The notes below the pieces were generated by a model, which was not told where the DNA came from, did no database searches, and saw only the letters and a program-made list of their open reading frames with translations. Source: Ramlibacter humi (lineage in GTDB: Bacteria; Pseudomonadota; Gammaproteobacteria; Burkholderiales; Burkholderiaceae_C). From it: a stretch of 64,000 nucleotides of DNA. This document shows, piece after piece, positions 1-10,688 of this stretch. The number at the start of each line of letters is the position of its first letter. Position 1 is the stretch's first letter. The stretch spans positions 186,001 to 250,000 of the forward strand of contig NZ_SMLK01000001.1 of NCBI RefSeq assembly GCF_004681975.1. The letters run 5' to 3'. The translations under genes were made by a program, and so were the position numbers.

Positions 1-387
1 GTCGACACCTCTCCTGATGCGGTCGATCTGCGGGTTCATCCCCACACCGCCAAAGATGACCGTGGAGGTGAGCGGCAGGTACTTGCCGTAGGTGCGCACG
101 GACTCTTCCACCTGGGCGGCGAGCTCGCGCGTCGGCGTCAGCACCAGGGCCGCGATGCCGTCCTTGCCGAACTTGTTGGTCTTGCCCTGGCCCTTGGAGA
201 GCTTGTGCAGCAGCGGAAGGGTGAAGGCGGCCGTCTTGCCGGTGCCGGTCTGTGCGCCGGCGAGCAGGTCGTGCCCTTCGAGCACGGCGGGGATGGCCTG
301 GGCCTGGATGGGGGTGGGGTTCTCGTAGCCTTGTTCGCGCACGGCCTTCAGGATGGCCGGTGCCAGGTTCAGTTCGTCAAAAGTCAT
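1..387 (-). CDS. rhlE: DEAD-box RNA helicase, RhlE-like (3' end missing)
   Basis: N-terminal 129 residues of an ATP-dependent RNA helicase; the rest lies beyond the left edge. Visible motifs are the Q motif (GYENPTPIQ near residues 20-28), Walker A/motif I (AQTGTGKT near 44-51), motif Ia (PTRELA near 85-90) and the following GG motif. Such enzymes unwind short RNA duplexes in ribosome assembly and mRNA turnover. The start is the ATG at 385-387, giving MTFDELNL, a usual RhlE-type N-terminus. It is divergent from the DUF1631 gene across 208 bp. Membership of the DEAD-box family is certain; the RhlE subfamily is likely from the N-terminus and the lack of any N-terminal extension. Confidence 0.9.
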   Translation of the reverse strand, partial: MTFDELNLAPAILKAVREQGYENPTPIQAQAIPAVLEGHDLLAGAQTGTGKTAAFTLPLLHKLSKGQGKTNKFGKDGIAALVLTPTRELAAQVEESVRTYGKYLPLTSTVIFGGVGMNPQIDRIRRGVD

Positions 388-595
388 GGATGAGCGCCTA
401 CCGTGGCGCAGGGTATCGGCCCGTGCGGCGCCTTGCGGGCACCGAGCAAGTCAGAAGGCAGATGAGGTTGGAGGCGGGAGGCTCGGCGGGGCCGGCGGCT
501 CCCCAGCGGAACGCTGAGCCCGTGGAAAGCGACTGCTGATCTCCGCGGGAACCCGTATTGTCGCATGCTTCGCAACACCCCTCCGGCTCAGCATA

Positions 596-2812
596 ATGAG
601 CGCGACCATGGCCAAGATGCTTCCCCGCCGGATCGGCGTGGCCGACGATCCCACCGCGCTGCAGCCGTCCCTGAACGACTGTCTCACCACCGTCATCGGC
701 CAGGCCGACTCGCTGATGGCCGAAGTGGTTCAGGGCCTGGTGCGCGGCGCCGCGCCCACGGGTCCGCAAAGCATCCCGGCTTTCCAGCAGGGCGGCATCC
801 GCGCCGCGGTGGCCGCGCTGGCCACGCTGGACATGCAAGGCGCGCAGGTGCGCGCCACCTTCAAGCAGGAACTCACCCGCGTCGTCTACGAAGGCGGCGG
901 CAAGGACACGGTCCAGGCCGAGGTGCTGCGCTACGAAGACCTGCAGTTGTTCGGCGACGCCGAGCTCGACCAGAGCATCGAAGTCGCGCGCGCCCAGCAG
1001 GAAGTCAGCTTCGCCGTCGACGACGTGCTGCCCGCGCTGGATGCGCTGGTGAGCACGCTGCTGGGCTGGCGCACCATCCAGCCGGGCCTGAACCCGGTGC
1101 GGCCGGAAGTGTTCGTGCGCGCGCTGCAGGCGACGATGGCCATCCACGTGCCCGACGCGAGATCGCGGGAAACCATCATCGCCCCAGCGGGCGGCATGCT
1201 CGGGGCGCAGTTGCGGCGCCTGTACCGCGAAGTGTCCGAGTGGCTGCTGTCCACCGGCATCGAGCCGGCCGTGCCCATCGGCGGCAAGGTGCACCAGGGC
1301 AGTGGCGCGACCGGCTCGTCCACCACCGGCGCGATGGCCAAGACGCTGCTCACGCTGGACCGCCTGCGCCAGTTGCTGGCCGGCGACCTGGACGCGCCGC
1401 GCGGCAAGCCCGAGTTCCTGCACACCGTGCCGGCTTCCATGTCGCTGCTGCAGGAGCTGAAGCAGGAAGAACTGCTGGTCAAGCGGCTGGAGCAAAGGCC
1501 CAAGCCCGCGCCCGCGCCCGCATCCCCGGCCCAGCCCGCCGCCGCGCACGAGGCGCCGCCGCAGCAGCGCCTGGGCGCGCAGCTGGGCGAGGAAGTGCTG
1601 CGGCTCATGTTCGAGACGCTGGCCAAGGACGCGCGCCTGCTCGCCGCATACAAGGACCAGCTCAAGTCGATGCAGCCTGCGGTGCAGCGCCTGGCGCTGC
1701 AGGACTCGCGTTTCTTCAGCGACCGCACCCACCCCGCGCGCCAGTTCCTCGACCGCGTGACGCAGCGCAGCCTGGCGTTCCAGCGCGAGGAAGACGAAGG
1801 CTTCCGGCGCTTCCTGGAAACGGTGAAGTACGCGGCCAAGTGGCTGACCGAGAGCAAGGTCTTGGACGCCGACTCCTTCGGCGAGCTCACCGATCACCTG
1901 CAGCAGGTGTGGACCGGGCACGACCAGACGCTGCGCCACCGCCGCGAGGAAGCGGCGCGCGCGCTGCTGCACGCGGAGCAGCGCAACCTGCTGGCGCAGA
2001 AGCTCGCGGCCGATTTCGCCCAGACCATGGACGGGCTGGAAGTGCCCGCCTTCGTGCTGGAGTTCCTCAAGGGCTCGTGGGCGCAGGTGGTGGCCGAAGC
2101 GCAGCTCAGCTGCACCGACGGTTCCGACGACCCGTTCGGCTACCGCGCGATGGTGGACGAGCTGGTGTGGAGCGTGCAGAAATCCACCTCGGTGCGCCGG
2201 CGCGCGCACCGGCTGACGGAGATGGTTCCCACGCTGGTGGCGAAGGTGCGCGAAGGCCTGCAGCGCATCGCGTACCCGCCGGAGCTGTCGCAGCGCTTCT
2301 TCGACAACCTGATGGCGCTGCACTCGGCGGCGCTGCGGGACGCGCAGGACGCCTCGCGCAAGCGCGCGCAGGAGATCGAAGCGCAGCCGCCCACGCTGGA
2401 GCGGGCCGACGCCGACGAACCCTGGCTGGCCGACAGCGAGGTGCAGGAATCGGGCTGGCTGGACCAGGACTCGCTGATGCCCGAGGACTTCGCGGCGGCC
2501 GACGTGCCACCGCCGGGCGGCACCGCGCCGGAACCCGAGGCGGCGCCGCCCAGCGACCTGCGCACGGGCACCTGGGCCGAATTGATGGTGGACACGCAGT
2601 GGACCCGCGTGCAGCTCACCTGGGCCAGCCCGCACGGCACGCTGTTCATGTTCACGTCCATCGCGGGCACCGCGCACTCCATGTCGCGCCGCACGCTGGA
2701 CCGCCTGCGCACGCAGGGCCTGCTGCGCGTGGTGGCGGATCGCCCGGTGGTGGACGATGCACTGGACCAGGTGGCGAAGGCGGCGCTGAAGAACAGCCTG
2801 GACGGCGGCTAG
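596..2812 (+). CDS. DUF1631 family protein (first of two paralogues)
   Basis: A 738-residue cytosolic protein with no signal peptide or membrane segment, of the DUF1631 family common in beta- and gammaproteobacteria. Its function is not established. It looks mostly helical, with a proline/alanine-rich linker near residues 303-320 and an acidic linker near 600-655. Family blocks include RFFSDRTHPAR and, at the C-terminus, a compact module (TGTWAELMV ... LFMFTS ... HSMSRRTL) that recurs in the paralogue at 10689-12908. The chosen start, MSATMAK, has no strong ribosome binding site; the second ATG (608) is an alternative. It ends 2 bp before the stop of the convergent lipoprotein gene. Confidence 0.85.
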   Translation: MSATMAKMLPRRIGVADDPTALQPSLNDCLTTVIGQADSLMAEVVQGLVRGAAPTGPQSIPAFQQGGIRAAVAALATLDMQGAQVRATFKQELTRVVYEGGGKDTVQAEVLRYEDLQLFGDAELDQSIEVARAQQEVSFAVDDVLPALDALVSTLLGWRTIQPGLNPVRPEVFVRALQATMAIHVPDARSRETIIAPAGGMLGAQLRRLYREVSEWLLSTGIEPAVPIGGKVHQGSGATGSSTTGAMAKTLLTLDRLRQLLAGDLDAPRGKPEFLHTVPASMSLLQELKQEELLVKRLEQRPKPAPAPASPAQPAAAHEAPPQQRLGAQLGEEVLRLMFETLAKDARLLAAYKDQLKSMQPAVQRLALQDSRFFSDRTHPARQFLDRVTQRSLAFQREEDEGFRRFLETVKYAAKWLTESKVLDADSFGELTDHLQQVWTGHDQTLRHRREEAARALLHAEQRNLLAQKLAADFAQTMDGLEVPAFVLEFLKGSWAQVVAEAQLSCTDGSDDPFGYRAMVDELVWSVQKSTSVRRRAHRLTEMVPTLVAKVREGLQRIAYPPELSQRFFDNLMALHSAALRDAQDASRKRAQEIEAQPPTLERADADEPWLADSEVQESGWLDQDSLMPEDFAAADVPPPGGTAPEPEAAPPSDLRTGTWAELMVDTQWTRVQLTWASPHGTLFMFTSIAGTAHSMSRRTLDRLRTQGLLRVVADRPVVDDALDQVAKAALKNSLDGG

Positions 2813-2814
2813 GG

Positions 2815-4140
2815 TCAGGGGCGGGGCACGAGGACGACGCTGTCCGGAAAGGCTATGCCGCTGGGCCGGGTGCCAGTGGGTGTCAAGGCGCCCGACGCGG
2901 AGATGGCGTAGGTCAGCACCATGTCCGAGCCCGTGTCGCTTACCAGCAGGTATTCCCCCGCAGGATCGATTGCCAGCCCGCCAGGGGAATTCCCGGCCGG
3001 CACCGTTGCGCCCACGATGGACAAGGCACCCGTGGCGCCGTCGATGGCGAAGACGGTGATGCCGTCGAAGTTGAGCGCGAACAGGAAGTCGCCTTGCGGC
3101 CGCACCCCCAATGCGGCGGTGGTCGGCGGCGAAGCCGTGGTGGCCATTTCCGTCAGATCGCCCAGGCCGGGCCCAATACGAACGACCGTCAAGGTGTCGT
3201 CGCCGTTGTACGTGAAGAGGAACCGCCCGCGAGGATCGACGGTGAAGAAGGAAGGTGGCTGTCCCAAGGTCAGCGTGGCCAAGCCCGTGAGGCTGCCGGT
3301 GGACGGGTTGACGAGGAACGGACGCACCGTGCCGTTCAGGTTGGACACCGCGTACACCAGTGTGCCGGCCGGATGGAAAGCGAGGCCTGCCGGGTTCGGA
3401 CCTGCGCCAGCCATCGGCGGGCCCACCCGTTCGGGAAGGCCCGTCGCGGCATCGATGCGCAGCGCCTGCAGGAACCCGCTGGGGCGGCCGGTCACAACGA
3501 CGAAGCGGCCCTTCGGGTCCATGGCCGCGAGTGGGCCGGGCAGGCCGAGCGGCACGCGGGCGAGTTCGGTGAGTTCTCCGGTTGCCGGGGAAATTGCGTA
3601 GGTGCCCAGCGTGCCGCCAGAGGCGTCCTGCGGCACGTAGAAGTAGCGGCCGCTGGGGTGGGCCACTCCCGCGTAGGCCGCATCCACGGCGCCGATGGCC
3701 GCGCTGGTAGGGGTGACTGCACCCGCCGCAGCCACGTCGAACGCCTTCACCGTGCCGGTGCCCGATTCGCCGACCAGTGCGGATGCCGCCTGCGGCCATC
3801 CGCACATGATGGTGGCTGCCTGCTCTGTCGCCGATGACACGCTGCAGCGCTGCGGCGGCGCCACCGGTTGCGTGGCGACCTCCACTGTTGGCGTTCCGCC
3901 AGCCGGCGTCACCGAGGCGAACTGACCGTCTGCGCCGATGTCGATGACGGTGCCCGCATGCCGGACCTGCAGCCCGGTGCCGAGCAGACCTTGCACGGTG
4001 ATCGCCATCGGCCGCGGCTGCGGCCCGGGAGCCGACTCAGGCGGCGCCGCGTCGGGCGGGACCTCGTCTTCCTTGCCGCCGCAGGCGGCCAGCAGCAACA
4101 CGTGGCAGAGGATGGCGAAAACGAGGAGAACACGGCGCAT
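2815..4140 (-). CDS. Lipoprotein with YncE/lactonase-type beta-propeller
   Basis: A 441-residue lipoprotein. The N-terminus is a type II signal peptide with lipobox LLAAC (Cys20), so the protein should be membrane-anchored on the periplasmic side. After a proline-rich linker come repeated blades with phrases such as HPSGRYFYVP, DPKGRFVVVT, HPAGTLVYAV, DPRGRFLFTY and DPAGEYLLVS, the signature of the 7-bladed YncE/6-phosphogluconolactonase-like propeller family. No enzyme activity can be assigned: such proteins include lactonases but also binding proteins. It is convergent with the DUF1631 gene with a 2-bp gap, and divergent from ettA. Confidence 0.85.
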   Translation of the reverse strand: MRRVLLVFAILCHVLLLAACGGKEDEVPPDAAPPESAPGPQPRPMAITVQGLLGTGLQVRHAGTVIDIGADGQFASVTPAGGTPTVEVATQPVAPPQRCSVSSATEQAATIMCGWPQAASALVGESGTGTVKAFDVAAAGAVTPTSAAIGAVDAAYAGVAHPSGRYFYVPQDASGGTLGTYAISPATGELTELARVPLGLPGPLAAMDPKGRFVVVTGRPSGFLQALRIDAATGLPERVGPPMAGAGPNPAGLAFHPAGTLVYAVSNLNGTVRPFLVNPSTGSLTGLATLTLGQPPSFFTVDPRGRFLFTYNGDDTLTVVRIGPGLGDLTEMATTASPPTTAALGVRPQGDFLFALNFDGITVFAIDGATGALSIVGATVPAGNSPGGLAIDPAGEYLLVSDTGSDMVLTYAISASGALTPTGTRPSGIAFPDSVVLVPRP

Positions 4141-4311
4141 GGCTTGGATGGGCAGGATGCGAAGCCCGCCAAGCTATCGGCCCCGCGGCAGGGGCACATG
4201 GCGCATAGCGGCCACGCGGCCGCGCGAGCAGGGATAATCCGCCATTCCGCCGCAGCCCAGCCGGGCTCGCGCACTTCCTCCTCACCCGTTTTCCGCACCC
4301 AGGCAGAGCCC

Positions 4312-5962
<1,651 letters not shown>

Positions 5963-5979
<17 letters not shown>

Positions 5980-7774
5980 TCGGGCCCGGCCGGGCATCCG
6001 CCAGCAGCGCCGCGATGCTGCGGTGCAGTTCGGCCGGCGGCGCCGGCTTGTGCAGCAGGGGCAGGCCCGTGGCGCTCGCCTCGCGCAGCCGGTGCGGCGC
6101 GGTGTCTCCCGTCAGCAGCAGCGCGGGCAGATCTGGCCCGCACGCGGCGCGCAGCGCGGCGATCGCTTCGATGCCCGTGCGCCCGCCGCGCAGGCGGTAG
6201 TCGCTGACGACCAGCTGCGGCGCCCACGCGCCCGCCAGCGCCAGCGCGGCCTCGATGCCGTCGACCGCCTCGCAGTCGCATCCCCAGTCGCGCAGCAGCA
6301 GTTGCATCCCCGCGCGCACCGTTTCGTCGTCGTCCACCACCAGCACGCGCACCGGCGGCAACCGTTGCAGCCCCGGCCGATCCGCGGCAAGCGCCATCGG
6401 CGGCACGGGCAGCGTGGCGCCGTGGACCGCCGGCAGCACCAGGCGGAACACGCTGCCGCGTCCCGGCCGCGAAGACAAGGACAACTCGCTGCCCAACGTC
6501 CGGGCCAGGCCCTGCGCGATCGCCAGGCCCAGGCCCAGCCCCTTGCGGCGGTCACGCTCCGGATTGCCCAGCTGGTGGAATTCGAGGAACACGTCCCGCT
6601 GCTGCGCGGGCTCGATGCCGATGCCGGTGTCCCACACCTCGAGCGCCACGTCCCGGCCCCGCGCCCGGCAGGCGACCAGCACGCCGCCCCCGCCGGTGTA
6701 GCGGATGGCGTTGGAGACCAGGTTGCGCACGATCAGATCGACCAGCGCCGGATCGGACAGCACCGCGGCATGGGTTTCGCGCGAGCGGTAGACCAGGCCC
6801 TTGGCGTTGGCCTGCGGCGCCAGTTCCCTCTCGATCTGGTGCAGCAGCGGCTGAAGATGGAACGCCCGCGGCTGCGCCTCGACCACGCCGGCTTCGATGC
6901 GCGAAAAATCGAGCAGGGTGTCGAGCATGTCCGAGCAGGCTCGCGAAGCCGCCACGGCGCTTTCCAGCAGCGTGCGCTGGCTCAAGGTCAGCTCGCTGCG
7001 TCCCAGCAGTCCCAGGAACAGTCCCTGTGCGTGCACCGGCTGGCGCAGGTCATGGCTGGCGGCGGCCAGGAAGCGGGACTTGGCCTGGTTCGCCTCGCTC
7101 GCCAGCTGCTCGGCCCGGCGCGCACGGCTGACCTCGACGTGCAACTGCCCGATCAGGCTTTCGTTCTCGAAGCGCAGCTCGATCGCCGCGCGCGACGCAC
7201 GGGCGCTGTTGCGCGCCTGGCCCAGCAGTGTCGCGGTGTACAGCACCCCCGCGATGCCGAGGATGCGGTACGCGGGTTCCCCGGTCAGCAGGAGCTTTCC
7301 CGCGACCGTGCAGAACTCGACCAGCATGAACACCACGAACACCGGCAGCACCGGCGACAGCGACGACATCGAACCGCCGGCGACCGCCGCCAGCACCGCC
7401 ACCACGAGCACGCTGCCGCCCAGGCTGGCGTGGTCCAGCGCCACCCACGCCAGGGCGCCCCAGGCCATGGCGTCCACGGCGTTGAGCAGCATCTGCCCCC
7501 GCGCGATGCGGCGGGCACGCGAATCGTCGATGGCGGTGGCCGTGTCCAGCATGCGGCGCGCCACCCAGGCGCTGTACAGCTTGACCGCGATGACCGCTGC
7601 GCACCACAGCTCCAGCGCGTGCGCGTCGCCGTCTCCCCGCAGGAAGGCGGCCAGCAACAGTGCCAGCAGCACCCCCGGCAGCACCGAACTGCCGACGTTG
7701 CCCAGCAGCAGCCGGAGCTGCTCGGCCAGCATGCGCCCTTCGGCAAGGCGCCACACGGTCCGGTGGTCGTGCAT
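5963..7774 (-). CDS. Membrane-bound hybrid histidine kinase with C-terminal receiver
   Basis: A 603-residue sensor kinase. The first 170 residues hold about five to six hydrophobic segments (a membrane sensor with no recognised ligand domain). A coiled linker leads to HisKA (ASHDLRQP, phospho-acceptor His241), then HATPase_c with N box (NLVSNAIRY), G1 (DTGIGI) and G2 (GLGLGLAIA). A C-terminal receiver follows from about residue 473 (VLVVDDDE; acceptor Asp in VVSDYRLRGG). It is the second gene of a two-gene operon: its ATG overlaps the TGA of the response regulator gene as TGATG, implying translational coupling. The signal is unknown. The last 17 bp overlap the 3' end of ettA. Confidence 0.9.
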
Positions 7775-8409
7775 CAGGCGATCAGGCCCAGGCGGCGCGC
7801 GACGAACGCCGCCTCGGAGCGGCTGGACACCTGCAGCGCGGCCAGGATGGCCTGCACGTGGCCGCGCACGGTGTTCTCCGACAGGCTCATCCGGCGGCCG
7901 ATGACCTTGTTGGACAAGCCCTGGCACATCAGGTTCAGCACCTCGCACTGCCGCGGAGTGAGCCGCGGCGGCGTCGCCGCGGGCTCCGCCTGCAGTCCTG
8001 CAACCAGGGCCGCCGGCGTCCCGGCCTCCGCCGCGAGCGATTCGCCTCGCAGCAGCGGCACGACGACGGCCAGGATGCGCTCGGCCGAATCCGCCTTCGA
8101 GACATAGGCCGCCGCACCGCGCTCGAGGGCGAGCTTCACCTTCTCCGGCTCGGTGTGGGACGACAGCATGACGACCGCTGCGCGCGGCCAGCGCCGTCGC
8201 AGGGGCGCGATCGCCTCCAACCCGTTCAAGCCCGGCAGCTGGACGTCCACCAGCAGCAGCTGCGGCGTGCCGTCCAGGGCCAGCGCCTGGTCGAGTGAGG
8301 CGGCTTCCAGCACCTGCAGCCGCTCGATGCCCGCCGCCAGCACCATCCGCAGCCCGGAGCGGAAGAGGGTGTGGTCGTCGAGCAGGAGGATGAGTGGAGA
8401 AGCTGGCAT
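7774..8409 (-). CDS. NarL/LuxR-family response regulator
   Basis: A 211-residue two-component regulator. The receiver domain (about 5-120) has the acidic pair in LLDDHTLFRSG, phospho-acceptor Asp in LLVDVQLPGLNG and the conserved Lys in YVSKAD. The C-terminal LuxR-type helix-turn-helix (about 148-205) reads LTPRQCEVL ... GLSNKVIGRRMSLSENTV. It should be phosphorylated by the coupled hybrid kinase encoded next to it. The start MPASPLILLLDDH is chosen because it places the receiver at the N-terminus as in the family; an upstream in-frame ATG at 8448 adds 13 Arg-rich residues that look non-native. Target genes cannot be read from the sequence. Confidence 0.92.
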   Translation of the reverse strand: MPASPLILLLDDHTLFRSGLRMVLAAGIERLQVLEAASLDQALALDGTPQLLLVDVQLPGLNGLEAIAPLRRRWPRAAVVMLSSHTEPEKVKLALERGAAAYVSKADSAERILAVVVPLLRGESLAAEAGTPAALVAGLQAEPAATPPRLTPRQCEVLNLMCQGLSNKVIGRRMSLSENTVRGHVQAILAALQVSSRSEAAFVARRLGLIA

Positions 8410-8552
8410 CGGGAGGCGAGCCCAACGCCGACCATGCCGCAGGCGCATGGGGGTCGGGTGGAGCTGTTGCCCATCAGTCCAAAAAGACTATGGCTGGTGC
8501 GTGTCGGTGTTCTTACAGTTAGTTGCATTCTGACTTGTTGTTGAGAGTTCTG

Positions 8553-9965
8553 ATGGATCGCAGAGTTTTTTCCCTGAGTCTCCTGGGTTCCGCCGTTGCG
8601 GCGCTGACGGGCTGTGGCGGCGGCGGTGGTGGCGAAGAGGTCGCCGCGGCGGCTGTGCCGGACGTGCCCGCTGTGGTTCCCCCTGCGGCCCCGACCGTGG
8701 AACTGGCGAGCGCCACCGCGCTGAAAGGCGCGACCGTCATGCTGCAGACCGTCGCGGCGGCCGACGGCGACGGTGAACCCGCGCCGGGCCAGGCGAACTA
8801 CTGGGACCTGGAACCGGACTTCAGCCTGGAGGACGGCTACAACGACCAGTGGGACCAGGCCCTGGTGCTGTCGATCGACGATGGCGCCACCGTGACCGGC
8901 TTTCCTTCCGACCAGTTGTACAGCGAGCTGACGTTCTACGGTCCCGAGCTGGGCGCCGCGGACGGCGTGGTCACGGTCACCTTCAATGCCGCGCCGAACC
9001 GGGCCGAACTGCACCAGGTGCGCGGTGCGGCGCTCCAGCAGACTCTGGACCTGCGGGCGGCGACGGGCGCCATTTCGGCCACCTGGAACGACAACTACGC
9101 CATCAACTCGGGCAACTTCGGTGACGAGCCTTCGTCGTACCAGGTGGTGGTCCGCAGCACGGCGGGTGCTCTCCTGGCGACGCTGTACAGCGACGACCGC
9201 ACCACGGTGGTGGGCACCCAGGGCTCCGGAACGCTGACCGCGTTCGCCGGCCAGATCGTCGTGCTGTCCTTCGAACTGTCGCCGCAAGGCGGCTACAACT
9301 CGCCCACCACCGTCACCGCCGTGTCGGTCCGGGACGGCGGCGCCGTGGAGTACGTGACCAACGGCAACTTCGCGGCCGGCGGCACCGGCTGGACGGTGCC
9401 TGCCGTCAAGATCGTGCAGAACGTCCAATCGGGCGTTCGCACGCTGGCCGGCCTGGAAGTGCAGCGCATGTTCTTCTCGCAGCCCAATGCCACCTGGGGC
9501 CGGTTCACCGACACCTTCCGCAACCCCACGGGCGCCCCCATCACGGTCACCGTCACCTACGCGTCGAATCTCGGCTCGGACGGTTACGGCATCCTCTACA
9601 CGACGCCGGGCGCGAACGGCAAGGCGTTGACCGCCTGGGACGGCAACACCGGCGACCGCGACGTGGCGATCGTGTACGGCACGGGCACCCCGACCTTCAC
9701 CTCCGCTTCGGCGCTGAACACGAATGACGGCAATGACGACATCTTCGTCGCCTACCCGCTGACGGTGGCCGCGGGCGCCACGGTGACCCTGGTCCACTTC
9801 ATTGTCATGAACGGCACCGACACCGGGCAGACCGCCGCCGACACAACCGCGCGCGCGACGGCGACCGACACTGCCGCCGCCGACATCGCCACCAACTTCC
9901 GCAACAACGTCGCGTACCGGCGCGGCATGCTGCAGCCGCAGCTGGACACGCTGGCCAACTTCTGA
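8553..9965 (+). CDS. Secreted lipoprotein of unknown function
   Basis: A 470-residue protein not recognised by family. The N-terminus MDRRVFSLSLLGSAVAALTGC ends in a lipobox (LTGC) followed by a run of six Gly, typical of lipoproteins of this bacterial group. The mature part is rich in Thr, Gly, Asp and Asn and looks beta-sheet-rich. The phrase TNGNFAAGGTGW resembles the start of carbohydrate-binding-like beta-sandwich modules. The start ATG has GAGAG 5 bp upstream; a TTG start 30 bp earlier is possible but would bury the signal peptide. Transcription probably ends at the strong bidirectional hairpin at 9999-10037. Confidence 0.6.
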   Translation: MDRRVFSLSLLGSAVAALTGCGGGGGGEEVAAAAVPDVPAVVPPAAPTVELASATALKGATVMLQTVAAADGDGEPAPGQANYWDLEPDFSLEDGYNDQWDQALVLSIDDGATVTGFPSDQLYSELTFYGPELGAADGVVTVTFNAAPNRAELHQVRGAALQQTLDLRAATGAISATWNDNYAINSGNFGDEPSSYQVVVRSTAGALLATLYSDDRTTVVGTQGSGTLTAFAGQIVVLSFELSPQGGYNSPTTVTAVSVRDGGAVEYVTNGNFAAGGTGWTVPAVKIVQNVQSGVRTLAGLEVQRMFFSQPNATWGRFTDTFRNPTGAPITVTVTYASNLGSDGYGILYTTPGANGKALTAWDGNTGDRDVAIVYGTGTPTFTSASALNTNDGNDDIFVAYPLTVAAGATVTLVHFIVMNGTDTGQTAADTTARATATDTAAADIATNFRNNVAYRRGMLQPQLDTLANF

Positions 9966-9998
9966 GCGGCGCGCGGCCTGCGCGCGGGCCGGACTGAT

Positions 9999-10037
9999 GC
10001 AAACGGCTTTCAGGCTCGACGCCTGAAAGCCGTTTGC
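9999..10037. terminator. Perfect 17-bp inverted repeat, bidirectional terminator
   Basis: Arms at 9999-10015 and 10021-10037 pair perfectly with a 5-nt loop (tcgac). The arms include AAACGG and CCGTTT. The stem lies between two convergent genes and so could end both transcripts. It has no long T run, so its strength as an intrinsic terminator is inferred from the stem alone. Confidence 0.75.
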
Positions 10038-10065
10038 ACTTGAGGGGCACGCCGTGCCCCGCGGG

Positions 10066-10560
10066 TCAGCAATTCGTGCTGTTGCTCGCGGTGGGGCTTC
10101 CCGTCGTGCCGCCGCTGCTGCCCATCGTGCTGCTGCCCGAGCTGCCCGACATGCCGGAGCTGCCGGAACTGCCGGAACTGCCGCCCATGGTGCCGCCGGA
10201 GCCGCTGCTGCCCATGCTGCCGCTGGACCCGGTACTGCCGCTGCTGCCGGACGAGCCGTAGGTGCCGCCGCTGCCCATGCCCGAGGTGCTGCCCGAGCCG
10301 GTGTTGCCCATCGCGGTGCTGCCGCCCGTGCCCGAGCTGCCGCTCATGCCGCTGCTGGCGGTGTTCGCGCAGTCCGGGCGGCTGGAGCCCATCGTGCTGC
10401 CGCTCGCGCCGGGGGTGGAGCCGGTGGTCCCGGTGCTGCCGCTTGCCCCGTCGCTGCTGCTGCCGCTGCTTCCGCTCGTACCCTGAGCGGCCGCGAATCC
10501 CGAGGCCAGTGCCAGCGTGAGGGCCGCGGCGAGCGAACCGAGTTTTCCGATCTTGCTCAT
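10066..10560 (-). CDS. Secreted Ser/Gly/Thr-rich low-complexity protein
   Basis: A 164-residue protein with a Sec signal peptide (MSKIGKLGSLAAALTLALA, cleavage likely after FAAAQ). The rest is nearly all Ser, Gly, Thr and Met in irregular SSGSSG/GSSGMSG units. Only two Cys occur, one mid-protein (RPDC) and one as the very last residue. No enzymatic domain can be seen; it may be a flexible surface or matrix component. The strong codon repetition also makes the antisense frame open (an artefact). It is divergent from the second DUF1631 gene and shares the terminator at 9999-10037 with the convergent lipoprotein gene. Confidence 0.65.
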   Translation of the reverse strand: MSKIGKLGSLAAALTLALASGFAAAQGTSGSSGSSSDGASGSTGTTGSTPGASGSTMGSSRPDCANTASSGMSGSSGTGGSTAMGNTGSGSTSGMGSGGTYGSSGSSGSTGSSGSMGSSGSGGTMGGSSGSSGSSGMSGSSGSSTMGSSGGTTGSPTASNSTNC

Positions 10561-10688
10561 GTGAAGATTCCTTTCGTCGTTGATGAGAAACCCTCCCCGG
10601 ACGTGCCTGGAGGACGGTGCGGCACGGCGGCAATCCCCATGCCCACCGCGGCTGTGCCACCTCGCAGGATGAGCTGTAAAGTCAAGCC

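Noticed and set aside
398-3805. A 1135-residue open frame on the minus strand across the DUF1631 gene and lipoprotein
   Set aside because: It is Arg/Gly/His-rich, has no family motifs and lies antisense to a convincing DUF1631 gene; very high GC leaves many false frames open.
3868-4311. N-terminal extension of EttA
   Set aside because: The upstream in-frame part is Arg-rich and lies over the lipoprotein gene's start; EttA has the exact family length from 4312.
10034-10486. Plus-strand Pro/Leu-rich frames opposite the Ser/Gly-rich gene
   Set aside because: They arise from the codon pattern of the repeats on the other strand; the minus frame has a signal peptide and a start with proper context.
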